A stretch of 64,000 bases of DNA, taken from Acanthochlamys bracteata. Lineage: Eukaryota > Streptophyta > Magnoliopsida > Pandanales > Velloziaceae. Of the stretch, positions 1 through 11,394 are shown one piece after another. A program made the position numbers and the translations under genes. The notes under the pieces are model-generated. The model saw nothing but the letters and a program-made list of their open reading frames with translations, did no database searches and was not told where the DNA came from. The DNA lies in the NCBI GenBank assembly GCA_019914995.1, contig CM034129.1, positions 10,905,725-10,969,724 on the forward strand, in the 5' to 3' direction. The number at the start of each line of letters is the position of its first letter. Position 1 is the first letter of the stretch.

Positions 1-1838
1 ATATAAATTAATATATTTTTGTTATTTTAATTTAAAAGGGAATTATAAATTTATAATAATATATTATCTTAAAAATAATTTAATAGGATCTCTTCGTGCA
101 TATTGAAGCTTTTGAAGTGTCACAACTCAGAAAATTATTGAAGCTGGATGACGCGTGGGTATGCGCACGCAGTAGCCGGACTTTTGTGCCCAATTTTGCC
201 GACGTGTTAGAGATAGACACAAAATTTTTACTCAAGTGTATAATTTTATAATTGTTATAAAATTATTAATTTTTATAACCTAGTTTGTTTTGTCTTTAAG
301 ATTCCTTTTTCATTAATGTAAATTTTTTGTGTTTATATTTATTTACTCTTAGTTTACTTTTAGTATTGTTTACCTTTTTTTTTTTAAATGTATATTTTTG
401 CTACCGAATGTATTTGATATTTTCAACAGTCGATTCTAGTGATGTAACAAATTAACAACGTTTAATTGTTACTAAAGACTTCAATTGCTTGCATACTAAA
501 GACTTGAATTGCTTGCGTAGTGGTGAGCCGACAGCATGGTGGACCGAGAAAACTACAGCTGGCCGTTCGCCGGAGAACAACATCACATGCATGGATGCAT
601 GCACCAGGTTTTACGGAGCATTTTCGTAGTGATCAGTTATCTTCAACGATCTTTTTTTTTAATGCAACCATCTGAATGGCAAGCACATGCAGGTGCCGGC
701 AGCATTCGGTAATTTGGCACGAGTTGCAAGAACAGATAGCATGTTGTGGACGTCTTCTCTTGCCAGCTTGCTGACATCATAATCGCTCTCGGTTCCGACA
801 AAGGCAACCTCGTTGCCTATGACAGTCGTAGAGCAATAGATCTTCGGTGTCTGTATCGCAACAAAGCTTTCCTTCGAGTCTATGGTAGTGTGATAATGCA
901 GCAGTGAGAGAACTGCTCGAGTGCGTCGAAAAAATGATCATCCTAGTTGTTTAGGTCAAGAAGGGAAGATGGATAGGTGGAAGACCGATCGATCCAGTAC
1001 GTTCCGAAGAAGAAATGAAGTAATGTTTCGCCGGCCGGCGGGATGGCCAAGAACGAAAGCGGGTACATGTGAAACGTAGAGAGCTTTCTCATCTGTGACA
1101 ATGTCAGCCGGAAACAAGAGGTGATGGGTGAAGTGTTCTTAATCAAAACAATTTTAATCTATGCTAAGATTATGCATGTGAAACAGAATACCAAATCTAG
1201 CTGTGCCACATGAAAAGAGCAGGGCACCGCCCGTCTCTAGCCAATGAGAATCCACTGTACGGGTAAAGATTTAATATCCCTATTTCATAAAATACTATCA
1301 TAACTAAATCCTTCAAACTTCAAAATCATCCACAAATTTGGAACAACTTTCTCCGAGAAAGCGAATAGATAGAGAATGCGACGAACAAAATTAACAACTG
1401 TCGTAAATTTTAGCCTAATTAAAACAACAATAACAAAACCAACGAGCAAAAGTTAACATATCTACCAATCTCACAAAAAAAATCACATGTACAATTATTT
1501 GCGGATACATTAATTGGTGAAAATTCTAAGACCAGAAGATTTCTCCCACCTCCAACATGTACAATCCTCAGAGACCTGTAGATACATACTTTAACATCTA
1601 TCTACTGTTACAGCTGCCGTTAAGACCTTTCCGCACCTCAGAGAACACATTTTTTTTTTGAAAAAAGAGAGATAGAAATACATAAAACATGTATGGGAAA
1701 AATAAAAAGATTACAAGGAGCAACAATCTGTTGCTCAGGACATGCCGTTTTCTAAGTAGGCCTGGAAGAAAGATCTTCTTGAAGATATTCAGACAGAACT
1801 CCTGATCCATAGTAGGTTCTACAAGCTAGATTACCTGA
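1..1838. other. Gene-free flank downstream of HIT4-like gene
   Basis: No open frame with family resemblance on either strand. The stretch is AT-rich at 1-480. It contains a 24-bp tandem duplication (470-493 and 494-517, one internal difference). From about 1600 to 1838 it should include the 3' UTR of the minus-strand gene that ends at 1839. Short open frames here lack splice context and similarity I can recognise. Confidence 0.6.
470..517. repeat. 24-bp tandem duplication
   Basis: Two adjacent 24-bp units beginning tactaaagact differ at only two positions. No function is visible. Confidence 0.8.
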
Positions 1839-4800
1839 TTAGAAGACCCTATGTGCCTTTCCGTAATACCTATTTATAAAAGGAACCTGCAAAGAGAACC
1901 ATCAGCAAATAAGATGACTGGAGAAAAATAATTCAAATGACATCACGAGGAACAGAATACAATTCAAAAGGCCTACATGACATGCATGAGTTCATTATGG
2001 AGTGTGGGAGAACACAAACCTTTACATTACTGACGTCTGGTGTATCAGGTGTCTGTATCGGGTAGAACTTGTAGACTTTCATGTTCTCCAAAGCAGATCG
2101 TGTAGCCGCATCCATGTCTTCTATTGCTGTTCTCCTTGCTTCTCTTTTCTACACAAAGACAAAATGAAATGGCTAACAGTGTAGCACAAAAAATACAAAG
2201 ACAATGATTTCGCTCTAAGTAGTACCTCTTTCTGAGCCTTCTTTCGCTCTCTAACCTGCTCCTTCACAAATTTCTATTAGAAAAAGAGGGCAAACAGAGG
2301 TTAAACGAGTAAACACGTAGGAATCCTCCACGAAGAAACATTAACAGAAACACTGAGCTGCCAACAAACTAAGAGTCCATCTTGCACTTGTCTGTTCTTA
2401 CCTGGAATTCCTCCTTTTGATCTTCCGCTAGAACCTCGTCCTTGATCAAATTATCAGTGAACTCCTGCAGATCGAAAATGCAAGTTAACCGATAAAGATA
2501 TATAAGGATCATGCCAACAAGGGAAACTGAAACTAGAACATCAACCAAAATAACTACAATGTGATGGGTTGATTGCTACTACCTCTAGCTCATCTAACTC
2601 ATAATCGAACTGTGTGACAATCTGCAAACAGACAACAAATCAAGCATCAGAAATTAGAATTGATCCATGAAGTTCGAACAGCATAGGGATTATTTTGACA
2701 AAATGCTATGACGCTAAAGAAGTCTCATCAATGCTGGGGGATACAATAATAACTTAATGAAAGTAAAGCAATTTTCTTGTAGCCAGATAAAAATTTCACA
2801 CCAAAAAAATTAATAATTATAATAAATTTAATTTAATTTAATTTAAAAAGTAAAAAAACACAAATTTAAAAGTGGTGGACCCTTTACCGGTGGTTCCAAA
2901 GGGTACATAATATCAACCACTGTATCTTCTTCATCTTCATCGGGCTGTAAAGGCTGAAGATCTGCATCACCAGTCACACAAGATATAAAAAGAATAATCT
3001 AGTACATAAACAGGATGTAACGAGGTGCATTACTGCTACACTTCTCCTAATTCTGGGATCAGTATGTTATGCAATTAGACATACTTTAAAACAAACTAAA
3101 TTATTTTACAATCTCAAAAAGCAACTACTGCAGATATAATCAGGTTAAAACCAAGTGCATGGTATAGGTATTACCTCTGGAAAAAGTGAGGACCTAAAAC
3201 ATGCGAACCAATACTCATTTTATTGTTGATCATATTGCTACGGAAGAATGCAGCAGTGGAAAAGCACAAGGAAAACAAACAAAGAAAATGAAGATCCTCT
3301 GAGATTATGACAATTGGCAGGCACTAGTATTTCTCCTAGTCAGACCTTAATGAAGTGAAGTAGTAAATTATTAGTACAAGATTGCAACTATGCACAATGC
3401 TTCGCCCATTGTTCATTTACTAAATTAAACAGTGTAAGAACGTAATACAATGCTCAATGGCCTTGGGCTTTATGCAAAGCTCCAATAGTAATCTCTGCGT
3501 ACACTGTGACTTATGTAGATAAATTGTACTACTAACCAAAGAAGATCATTCGAGGCATGGCATCTAACTATTGCCTCGACTTCGATATCAATACCATCTT
3601 ATAGAAGAAGCAAGATATCAAGCAAAGATTAATCATTTTCAGGATGATTCATGCAGGTGCCATTGATCCTATATTACAACAGATTACACTAAAGTTGAAA
3701 TTGTGCAGCGGACGCTTCTAACTGTATTTCTGATGTCTACATATACAGATCTATATGAATTAGATTATGCGCGGACAGCTCACATGGAAGGCAGTAGTCG
3801 TACTGTCTAACACGCTCTTCTTTCAACAGCTTCAAAGCGGATCTGCACAAAAAAATGAATTTGGTATGCTTTCTTTGAAAGTGACAAAGAAGGTGTAAAG
3901 CCAAGGACAGACAACGCAATCTGCAAAATCATCTCAGTAATAATATGAAGCCAAATAGGAAAAACATAGTGAGCATCACGCTCTAAAGGCAAATTTACCT
4001 CCTCTGAGTGCAGCCCAATGTGAAAATTTTAGTTTTCAATCTGTCAACTTGGCTTTGCCTGCAAGATGATAGCCAAAAGTTCAACTTTGTCAGCTTCTTC
4101 AGTAGAGCTTTTTTTAGCAGCTTTTGACTTCTAGCTTTCTTTAAGTTAGTTTGATATATTTAACAGAGCTTCTGCTATGAGATTTTAGTTGAAAAGAAAA
4201 GCAGATTTGTTGCGGAATCTAAAAGCATTCCCACCCATGCTTTTGAGCTTTTACTTCTACCAACTTACTAAATGAAATGTTTTTGTTGCTATTAACATAA
4301 AGAACTTCTACTATTATTTCATAACCTAGGATACTTTTGGTCATTCAACGCCCAAAAACTTCTTTACCACTTTTTCAACAAAACATAATCCACATTTAAA
4401 GAAGTTGTTTTAGCTTCTGCATTCTACTTAGAGGGAGTCCTACCAATAACTCGATTTAAGATAACAATCCTGACATACTCTAATAAAAAATTGCAAGGAA
4501 ATTCACCTTGCTCCTAATGGGATATAAGGAATCCATGCCATTTTCATTGCCTTCATTGGAATTATGTCCTCAGTTTCTCTTTGAACAGATTTTACTCCGA
4601 TCTTGTCAGAAGGGGGGATAGGAGAAACCACCTACAAGTAGCCCATTATAAAAGACCTGTCAGACTGATCTCACACCATTGTAGATGATACAGCCATAGC
4701 CAAAACAATTCAGACAACAAGACAGACAGCAGCATGATCTCAAATCAAATAGTTGATAAAATATGCATAAAGTTGAACTTAGGATAATTGCTGATTCATG

Positions 4801-7024
4801 TACGCAATATCACACTCTAGAGGAAAAAAAATTTTAAATCACTCAACAGCACCATGTAAGAAAAACAGAACCTGATCTCAGTATTTCCATTCTTCATTAC
4901 CTTGCAAACGTTATTGCAGAGTATTGCCATACAGTACAAAAACAATAATGCTTCCTACAGAAGCGAGATAATGGTGAAATGAAACAAAGTATACCATCAA
5001 AGGACTTTATGTGTGATTGTCAAAGAAATACAATAACCATGAAAGGAAGGAATCAATCGTCGTTGATATGATAAGCGTATCCTGTAGAGGCATAAGTGAG
5101 TCAAAAGAAATGCAAAATAGTTTTCAGCAACTGCCAAGGAGCGTGAAAAACATAATCAGCACTATACAAATATTATAGTAATTCTAGCATATAGTTAAGA
5201 CAGAGATCGATCACCTTATTAGAGATAACACATGTAGTACATCAGAAGAAACCAATTTTAGTTCTCAAACAATACAAGTCAATAACTACTCAACATTCAA
5301 AAAAAAAATCATCCAACAAACGATTGGGCTCAGTGAATCAAACAAACTCTTTAAACTCAACTTACCACCACAACAACTGGAATGAGAATGACTTTTTGTT
5401 CACCCTTGAATGTCAAGAGTTGCGCTGCACAGTCAAGAAAGAAGCATTAATATGTAACTAATCTTACATACAACCATGTAAACAAAGTAGTGAACCATAT
5501 CTGCACAAAACAAATCATCGTTTTTCTTAGCTTGCTAAACTTACCTGTAATACTTACAAACAAATGCAGATGACCAAGTTGATTCATAATGACAAAACTC
5601 TCCATGTTATATACATACGAAAAAAAGGGGACATACTGCAGTGGTATAAAGCATTGTGGTTTTCCAAAGTTCCAGAAAAGCGAACTTCTAATAAAGTTTG
5701 TCCAAGAACAATATGGCAATCTAATTATTCCTCATATTTTGATTAACCTTAAGGAAAAAAAAATTTATTTCTTTTAGCAAAATCACAAAATCATTATTAG
5801 CTAACAATAAACATATTTCAAACAAACTTCAATTCATAAAATATGACCGATACAAGTTTTACGATTGCAGAAGACTACATCAAGCAATGGTCATCCACTT
5901 ACGCTCAGTAGAGCCAAACATGTAGACAGTCTCCCCATAAAGCTCTCCCCCTTCCTCAAAGGCATCCTGCCACCAACTAAACAGTGTTGAAAGTAGAAGT
6001 GATTTAGTCGTAACCTAATAGACCAAACATACAAATCAACCAACCTCCAAGGTTTTGAAATTCCAATTGATCTCTCGGAGTTTATCCATGTTATCCCACT
6101 GCCATGCACAATAAAGTAAGCTCTTATGAATATCCAAATCAGTGAATCATCAAAATAGTAATAGGAAGCAATATATGACACTGACAGCTGCTCATGACAC
6201 AAAGATGGGTAAGAAACACATAAGTAATCCAAAAGCATAAGTAGTAAAGAATAGAAGAACAAGCACTAAGAAAAAACAATCGTATCTGTAAACCAAGAAG
6301 CAAATATCTTCATACAGACCTCAGTTCCAACAGGAAAGGCAGCTCGCCAGAGGTCCTCCTGTAGAAGAAAGAAAACATTTGATTAGCATCAGTCTTGTGT
6401 AAATACACCAAGCAGGTTCAGCCATTCCATACTTCCGTTCTTATATCTATATTTACAATCCTAAATTGAGGTTAGAGAAAAATCATTGAAGTTAGATTAA
6501 AATTGCTCTTATCAGATGCATTCATGTACTCAAACACAAGCAACAATTCTTTGCTGTTCACCAAAAATCATCTGAACTTCAAAGATCCATCACACTCAAA
6601 CTAATCCTGAATTTATAACGACAAGCAGACCAAGTTACAAGAAAATTCGCAGGAGATCCAAAATTTGTAGAAAAAGTCTACTGCAGTCAATGCTCAGCAC
6701 CATCGTACCACGATAACTAGATTCAAAATTCAGAATATCAGCACAAATCCCAAAATCCAACGCCAACATAAATTCACATCAACCAAATTAAACCAAACAA
6801 CTGACCAAATTTCGTTGCTCAGGGAAGTACTCTGGCTCAGGCTTCTGTTCTGCTATTGTTTTCGCCCGTTTCCCTCGGTTTGAAGCCTTCGATACCTTGT
6901 CCTCCACCGGCTCCGAAAATTCCTTAACCTCCTCAACAGTCTGTGCTTCCACCGCCGTCGTTTCCTCGACGGAATCTGTAGCCTTACGCTTCTTCGTGCC
7001 CTTTCTTGGCCGTCCTCGGGCCAT
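1839..7024 (-). CDS. HIT4: HEAT INTOLERANT 4-like nuclear protein
   Basis: Fourteen GT-AG exons join in one frame to 359 aa: 6806-7024, 6320-6358, 6045-6098, 5903-5966, 5366-5424, 4507-4631, 3999-4058, 3784-3842, 2888-2961, 2583-2621, 2402-2464, 2226-2273, 2020-2148, 1839-1886. The basic N-terminus (GRPRKGTKKRK, residues 4-14) resembles an AT-hook/nuclear-localisation segment. The conserved body starts near PEYFPEQRNLEDLW (about 63-76). It continues through VQRETEDIIPMK, a lysine/glutamate-rich helix-like stretch (about 260-310), and ends with PDTPDVSNV and the C-terminal INRYYGKAH. I recognise these as the HIT4 family; in Arabidopsis HIT4 is a nuclear factor needed for heat-induced chromatin decondensation and thermotolerance. 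The start is the first ATG downstream of a TATA box and a GA-rich leader. The gene looks intact. Family identity is from memory of motifs; the exon structure is read directly. Confidence 0.8.
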
Positions 7025-7063
7025 TTTTTAATTCAAAGTTAGGGTTTTAGTTTGCAAATTATT

Positions 7064-7084
7064 CAGAGAGAGAGAGAGAGAGAG
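7064..7084 (-). repeat. (GA/CT)n tract in 5' leader of HIT4-like gene
   Basis: An uninterrupted ga dinucleotide run lies between the predicted TATA box and the ATG at 7024. On the sense (minus) strand it is a (CT)n run, a common feature of plant 5' leaders and a possible site for GAGA-binding BPC factors (inference). Confidence 0.7.
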
Positions 7085-7161
7085 AACGTTGAGGCAGCGC
7101 TGCTGAGGAATTCGAAGGTGAAGAAGAAGAATTGAGAAACAGCGACAGAAACACCATTCGT

Positions 7162-7169
7162 TATTTATA
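7162..7169 (-). promoter_or_regulatory. TATA box of HIT4-like gene
   Basis: On the minus strand the sequence reads TATAAATA, 138 bp upstream of the ATG at 7024. This places a transcription start near 7130 and the CT-rich tract inside the leader. Confidence 0.6.
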
Positions 7170-7365
7170 GCAAACCAAGAAGAGCTGCGTATGGCTCGTG
7201 CCCACCGGTTTGGTTCGTTTGAAAATTTTTCTAGTTGTACGACTTTAGAAACTGCGTTAGATCTAAGCTAAAATGGGTTCGACAAGAAAAGAATTTCTGA
7301 ATTTGAACAGCGAGTCGTGGTTCCGTTATGTATGGTTACTTGGTTAGGGCTACTAAATTATATAA

Positions 7366-7943
7366 AAAATTAAGCAATGAAAAGGAACCAGATTATAGAT
7401 GTTTACCGAACCGAACCGCTTGTTCTGTTGCGTCGTCTGAATCTAGTGAAGAACGGATGGATCTCGATTAACGGTCCAGATTCGGTTACGAGAAAGTTGA
7501 TTTGAATTTCAAAACGGTGGGCTTGTGGCGGTTAGAACTAAATTCTGTACTGCACGACCTGGGCTTTATTGGGCTGTAAGTGGGCTATGTTAGATGTAGA
7601 AGTTGAGAATAGAATACAGTAAATATTAGCTCATAATTTGTATAAATTATATAAAAAATTATATAAAAATTAAGCAATGAAAAGGAACCAGATTATAGAT
7701 GTTTACCGAACCGAACCGCTTGTTCTGTTGCGTCGTCTGAATCTAGTGAAGAACGGATGGATCTCGATTAACGGTCCAGATTCGGTTACGAGAAAGTTGA
7801 TTTGAATTTCAAAACGGTGGGCTTGTGGCGGTTAGAACTAAATTCTGTACTGCACGACCTGGGCTTTATTGGGCTGTAAGTGGGCTATGTTAGATGTAGA
7901 AGTTGAGAATAGAATACAGTAAATATTAGCTCATAATTTGTAT
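7366..7943. repeat. Perfect ~278-bp tandem duplication upstream of HIT4-like gene
   Basis: Positions 7366-7643 recur at 7666-7943 with a period of 300 bp. I found no difference between the copies beyond one length change in an A-run at the left edge. The copies are separated by an AT-rich 22-bp linker. Each copy carries a cluster of three TGGGCT hexamers (7560-7587 and 7860-7887), matching the plant site II (TGGGCY) TCP-binding class. The lack of divergence implies a recent event or an assembly artefact. Confidence 0.9.
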
Positions 7944-9505
7944 TTCCTGAATAACATTTTCTGCTAATTTCAGTAGTAAAATATTTGTAATTAATGGAAA
8001 GTAATTACAAAATTATCATTTATCCTAGACTAGGGAAATACTATTCATGTTTTATATTTTACAAAATAGATTTTATATTATTGCATCAGACTAAGTCCCT
8101 CTTTGACATTGCTTATACATTTTTTTTCATGCCAATTTTTTATTTTATATTTTTTAATAAATTTTTTAGAATATTCTATAATCCTTTTAGAAATACAAAA
8201 AAATTTATCGTGACATTTGATGATTATTAAATTTTACTTTTTTGTTAGATCAAAAAATAAATTTTATTTTTAAAATATTTTTTAAAGAGAGCATTTGAGA
8301 GGACTTATGAAATGGAATTTTTCTGAAGTAGAAAATATTTTTATTTTTTCTAAAAAATGAACTCTATTTTTTTTACTTTTAAAAAAAATAAAAATATGTA
8401 ATAAAAAGATCTTACTACGCAGAATTTTTCTATACTTTCTAAATTTTTAAATAAATTTTTTATATATTTATAAAATATATATAAAAAACGTGAAATAAAA
8501 AATTAAAAAAAAGCGTTTCCAAATGCCCAAAAACTCTATTTAAAAAACCACTTGGAATATATCCTAAAAAGAGACGCTTTTCAAGCAATCTCAAATACAG
8601 GATTAGGTTAACATTTTTTACATATACCTTGGAAGGTTGATTGTTTCCATGCTCTACGTAAGAGCGATCCTCCAGTTCTTTCTTCTTCATTTTTCATCAA
8701 GCAACGCATGTTTCCATTGGTATGTGCTGAAGCCTTTTGGTTGTATTACATCAACCAACATCTTCTATTTGGCTTGTCAGCCATTTCTTCACCTCTTCTG
8801 AACAATTGCATCCCTGCATAAAAAATTTGATTGTTTACTTGAAGCTGTAAGATGTTCATAACAACATCATGAAGAAGGCGTTCTTATAATGGACTTCAAT
8901 TGGATGTATACTTTCTTTAGCTGTTCTGGATTTCATTGCAATATGCTTATAGTTTTGTTTATGTACTACACACATATATCAGAAAGAATACGGGATACAA
9001 TTAAATGAACATAGGGTATCTGAAGCAAGCCCTGTACCTTGGATTTAAACCTTTTTATGTGCCTGTCTAGTTTAAGCTGGTCTTATTCCATTGATAGAAG
9101 TAATTCTTTTTTGCACTCTATTTTAAGGTTATGTGGACTATATTGCATGATACAGTTGTTGGAAATACTAAGTGTGTCAGATTGTCGATAAACGAAGCAA
9201 AAATATAAAATAATTCAAGAATCTTACGTAAGCAATATGAGAATTGAGATAAAAACAAAGCGAACATAAACCTCTATTGCATCCTTGCCTTGGTATCTCA
9301 AATTTTTCTTTCACAGCAAATGATCATCTAAGAAGACAGTGTAGTGATGGCAACCCTTATTTTCTTTGGTGAATCAGCTACGTTATAGGCTAGCTGAAAA
9401 TGGGACATACTTTTGATGTCAAATTGAGATTGGAACAAGGTTATTCCTCAATAGGGATAGGTAGCAGACCTTGAGGGATGGTTGAGATTGAGGCAAAGAA
9501 ATCTT

Positions 9506-9619
9506 TTAGGCATTTCCTTTGGGTTTCCTATTAGAGAGACATTTAGCTTTCTTATTTTTTAGCACAATACTAAGAAAGCTACATGTCTCTTGAACAGGCT
9601 TCCCAAGGGGACACCCTAC
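9506..9619. repeat. Foldback element / long imperfect hairpin
   Basis: Two arms of about 48 nt (9507-9555 and 9571-9619) are near-complementary around a ~15-nt loop. The inner 20 bp (agagacatttagctttctta against taagaaagctacatgtctct) pair with one mismatch; the outer part pairs less well. It could be a short foldback MITE or a miRNA-like precursor. No clear target-site duplication was found. Confidence 0.65.
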
Positions 9620-9794
9620 ATTTCGGCCATCTTATTGTAAATGCCTTACATTTGATATATTACCCATCACAAAGCTTTAGCTGAGTATAATTAGTATAAT
9701 ATTCAGTTAGCGAATTATTTGTTGAGAACAATTATTGCACAATCACAGTTGTTCGATTGTGATTGAAAAATCGTCCTTCTATCAGCTTTATGTA

Positions 9795-9850
9795 TCTTTT
9801 AGTATGTTGTCAATAAAGTGAGTCTTTTAGTATGTTGTCAGTAAAGTGAG
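9795..9850. repeat. 28-bp tandem duplication
   Basis: Two adjacent copies (9795-9822, 9823-9850) beginning tcttttagtatgttgtca differ at one base. No function is visible. Confidence 0.85.
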
Positions 9851-11394
9851 CAATTTCGGGGTGGTCTCTTTGATGATGTAGGGCAATGTAAGCAAAACTT
9901 ATGAAGAACAAACTGAGAGCTCCTGCTGCATCTGCTACTCCTATGATTCAGATGCAGTGTTTGAGCCATGCCATCACACATCTTGCTTTGGTTGCATTAC
10001 TAGACACCTCTTAAACAGTAAAATGTGTTTCTTTTGTAATGCAACAATCACAGAGGTTTTCGAAAAGGAATCCATGACCAAAGTACATGATGAAAAGAGT
10101 TGATATGGATTATGGGCAGCCTGTCCATCGAATAATTTTCAGAACTTGGTGAAGCAGCTTTTCCGCTTTAAATTAAATGTCCAGTGTCTATGGCATCATG
10201 GGTAAAATTCGGTTTCTCCTTGAAATGTGGCAGTTGGTGGAGAAGACAATTTTTGAAGTTTTAGGATTAGGATATTAATAATGCAAATATGAGTTGTACA
10301 TGAAAGGAAAATCTTGCTTTATACATGGAATAGGTTACAGAATGAAAGCTGTTAACTAGCCAAGAAAGTTTGTCCGAAAGATGGTCAGTTCTGTAAATTA
10401 CCATACTTCATTAATTTTTGACATTGAGGTAGACCGGAGTACCTCAACCAAGCGTATTTCAAACGCACTTAATTTTATTTTTTTTACCAAATTTTAAATT
10501 TTGAACAATCATATATTTTAATTATATAAGTAACTCAAAATTTTATTTCCACGTATGAAATTCTAATTTTAATTTTTTTATTTGTACACTTTTCAATACA
10601 ATTATATTTTTAAATTTTTAACATATTTTTAAAAACTATTGAAACATAAGTACTAAATTCAATTTTTACTTTATTTTTCAAAAAACTCAACTTCTTATTT
10701 TTTACTTTCACGAAACTCAATTACGAGCATTTTAAACACGCTAAGTGGGACAAATCTAAGTTAAATTTTCTCTATGCTGCTTTGAATTACTTTGCATACT
10801 TCCGCATTATGAGAGAGGTGAATGTTGTTAATCTATTACGTTGATTCTTTTTTTGATGTTACAAGACCATCAGATCAAAGCTTGTAATTTCGTATGTGGA
10901 CATAATCTCTTTTTATTCTTCTGAGACTAGTTTGTTTTGCTCGTCTGATTTCACTTTATTTAGTTGCATTCAGTTCTGTACTAGCGAACCTCTGCTCGAA
11001 TTGCAAACAAAAAACCAGCCTGAATAAGTTATAGAGCACATTTCTTATAAATAAAATATTTGCACAGGTTATAGTTCATTTGCCATAAGTAGCTTATAAG
11101 TGAACCAGTACTTCTTAGAGTTACGTTTTATACATCAGAGAAAATATTTGGTAATATTCACGTTTCACGAAAAAAATTTATCAATATACGTTACTTGAGA
11201 TGAAATATTACATAGATAAAGTTTTACTGAACATAATACAAAGTTTCTTTTCACACCACTAAACAAATCATTCTCTTATTTTTTGTATTATATTACAAAA
11301 AATGATAAATAGGTAATACGTATTACAATAATATTACTCTTAAATCTATAGCACAGTATTCTACAATACAAATGTAGTGCGACTCTGCAGGACT

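Larger units (their letters stand above)
7944..11394. other. Intergenic region, AT-rich repeats
   Basis: No gene recognised. Strongly AT-rich low-complexity blocks (about 8080-8560 and 10450-10750) look like decayed MITEs. A foldback hairpin (9506-9619) and a 28-bp tandem repeat (9795-9850) lie between. The end of the interval (about 11280-11394) should be the SEC6 3' UTR. Confidence 0.6.

Noticed and set aside
8590..8830. Minus-strand exon-like blocks (one ending in a good donor after NNQPSK, one following an acceptor with EEVKKWLTSQIEDVG).
   Set aside because: The pieces do not share a frame, no family was recognised, and the surrounding sequence is AT-rich without further exons.
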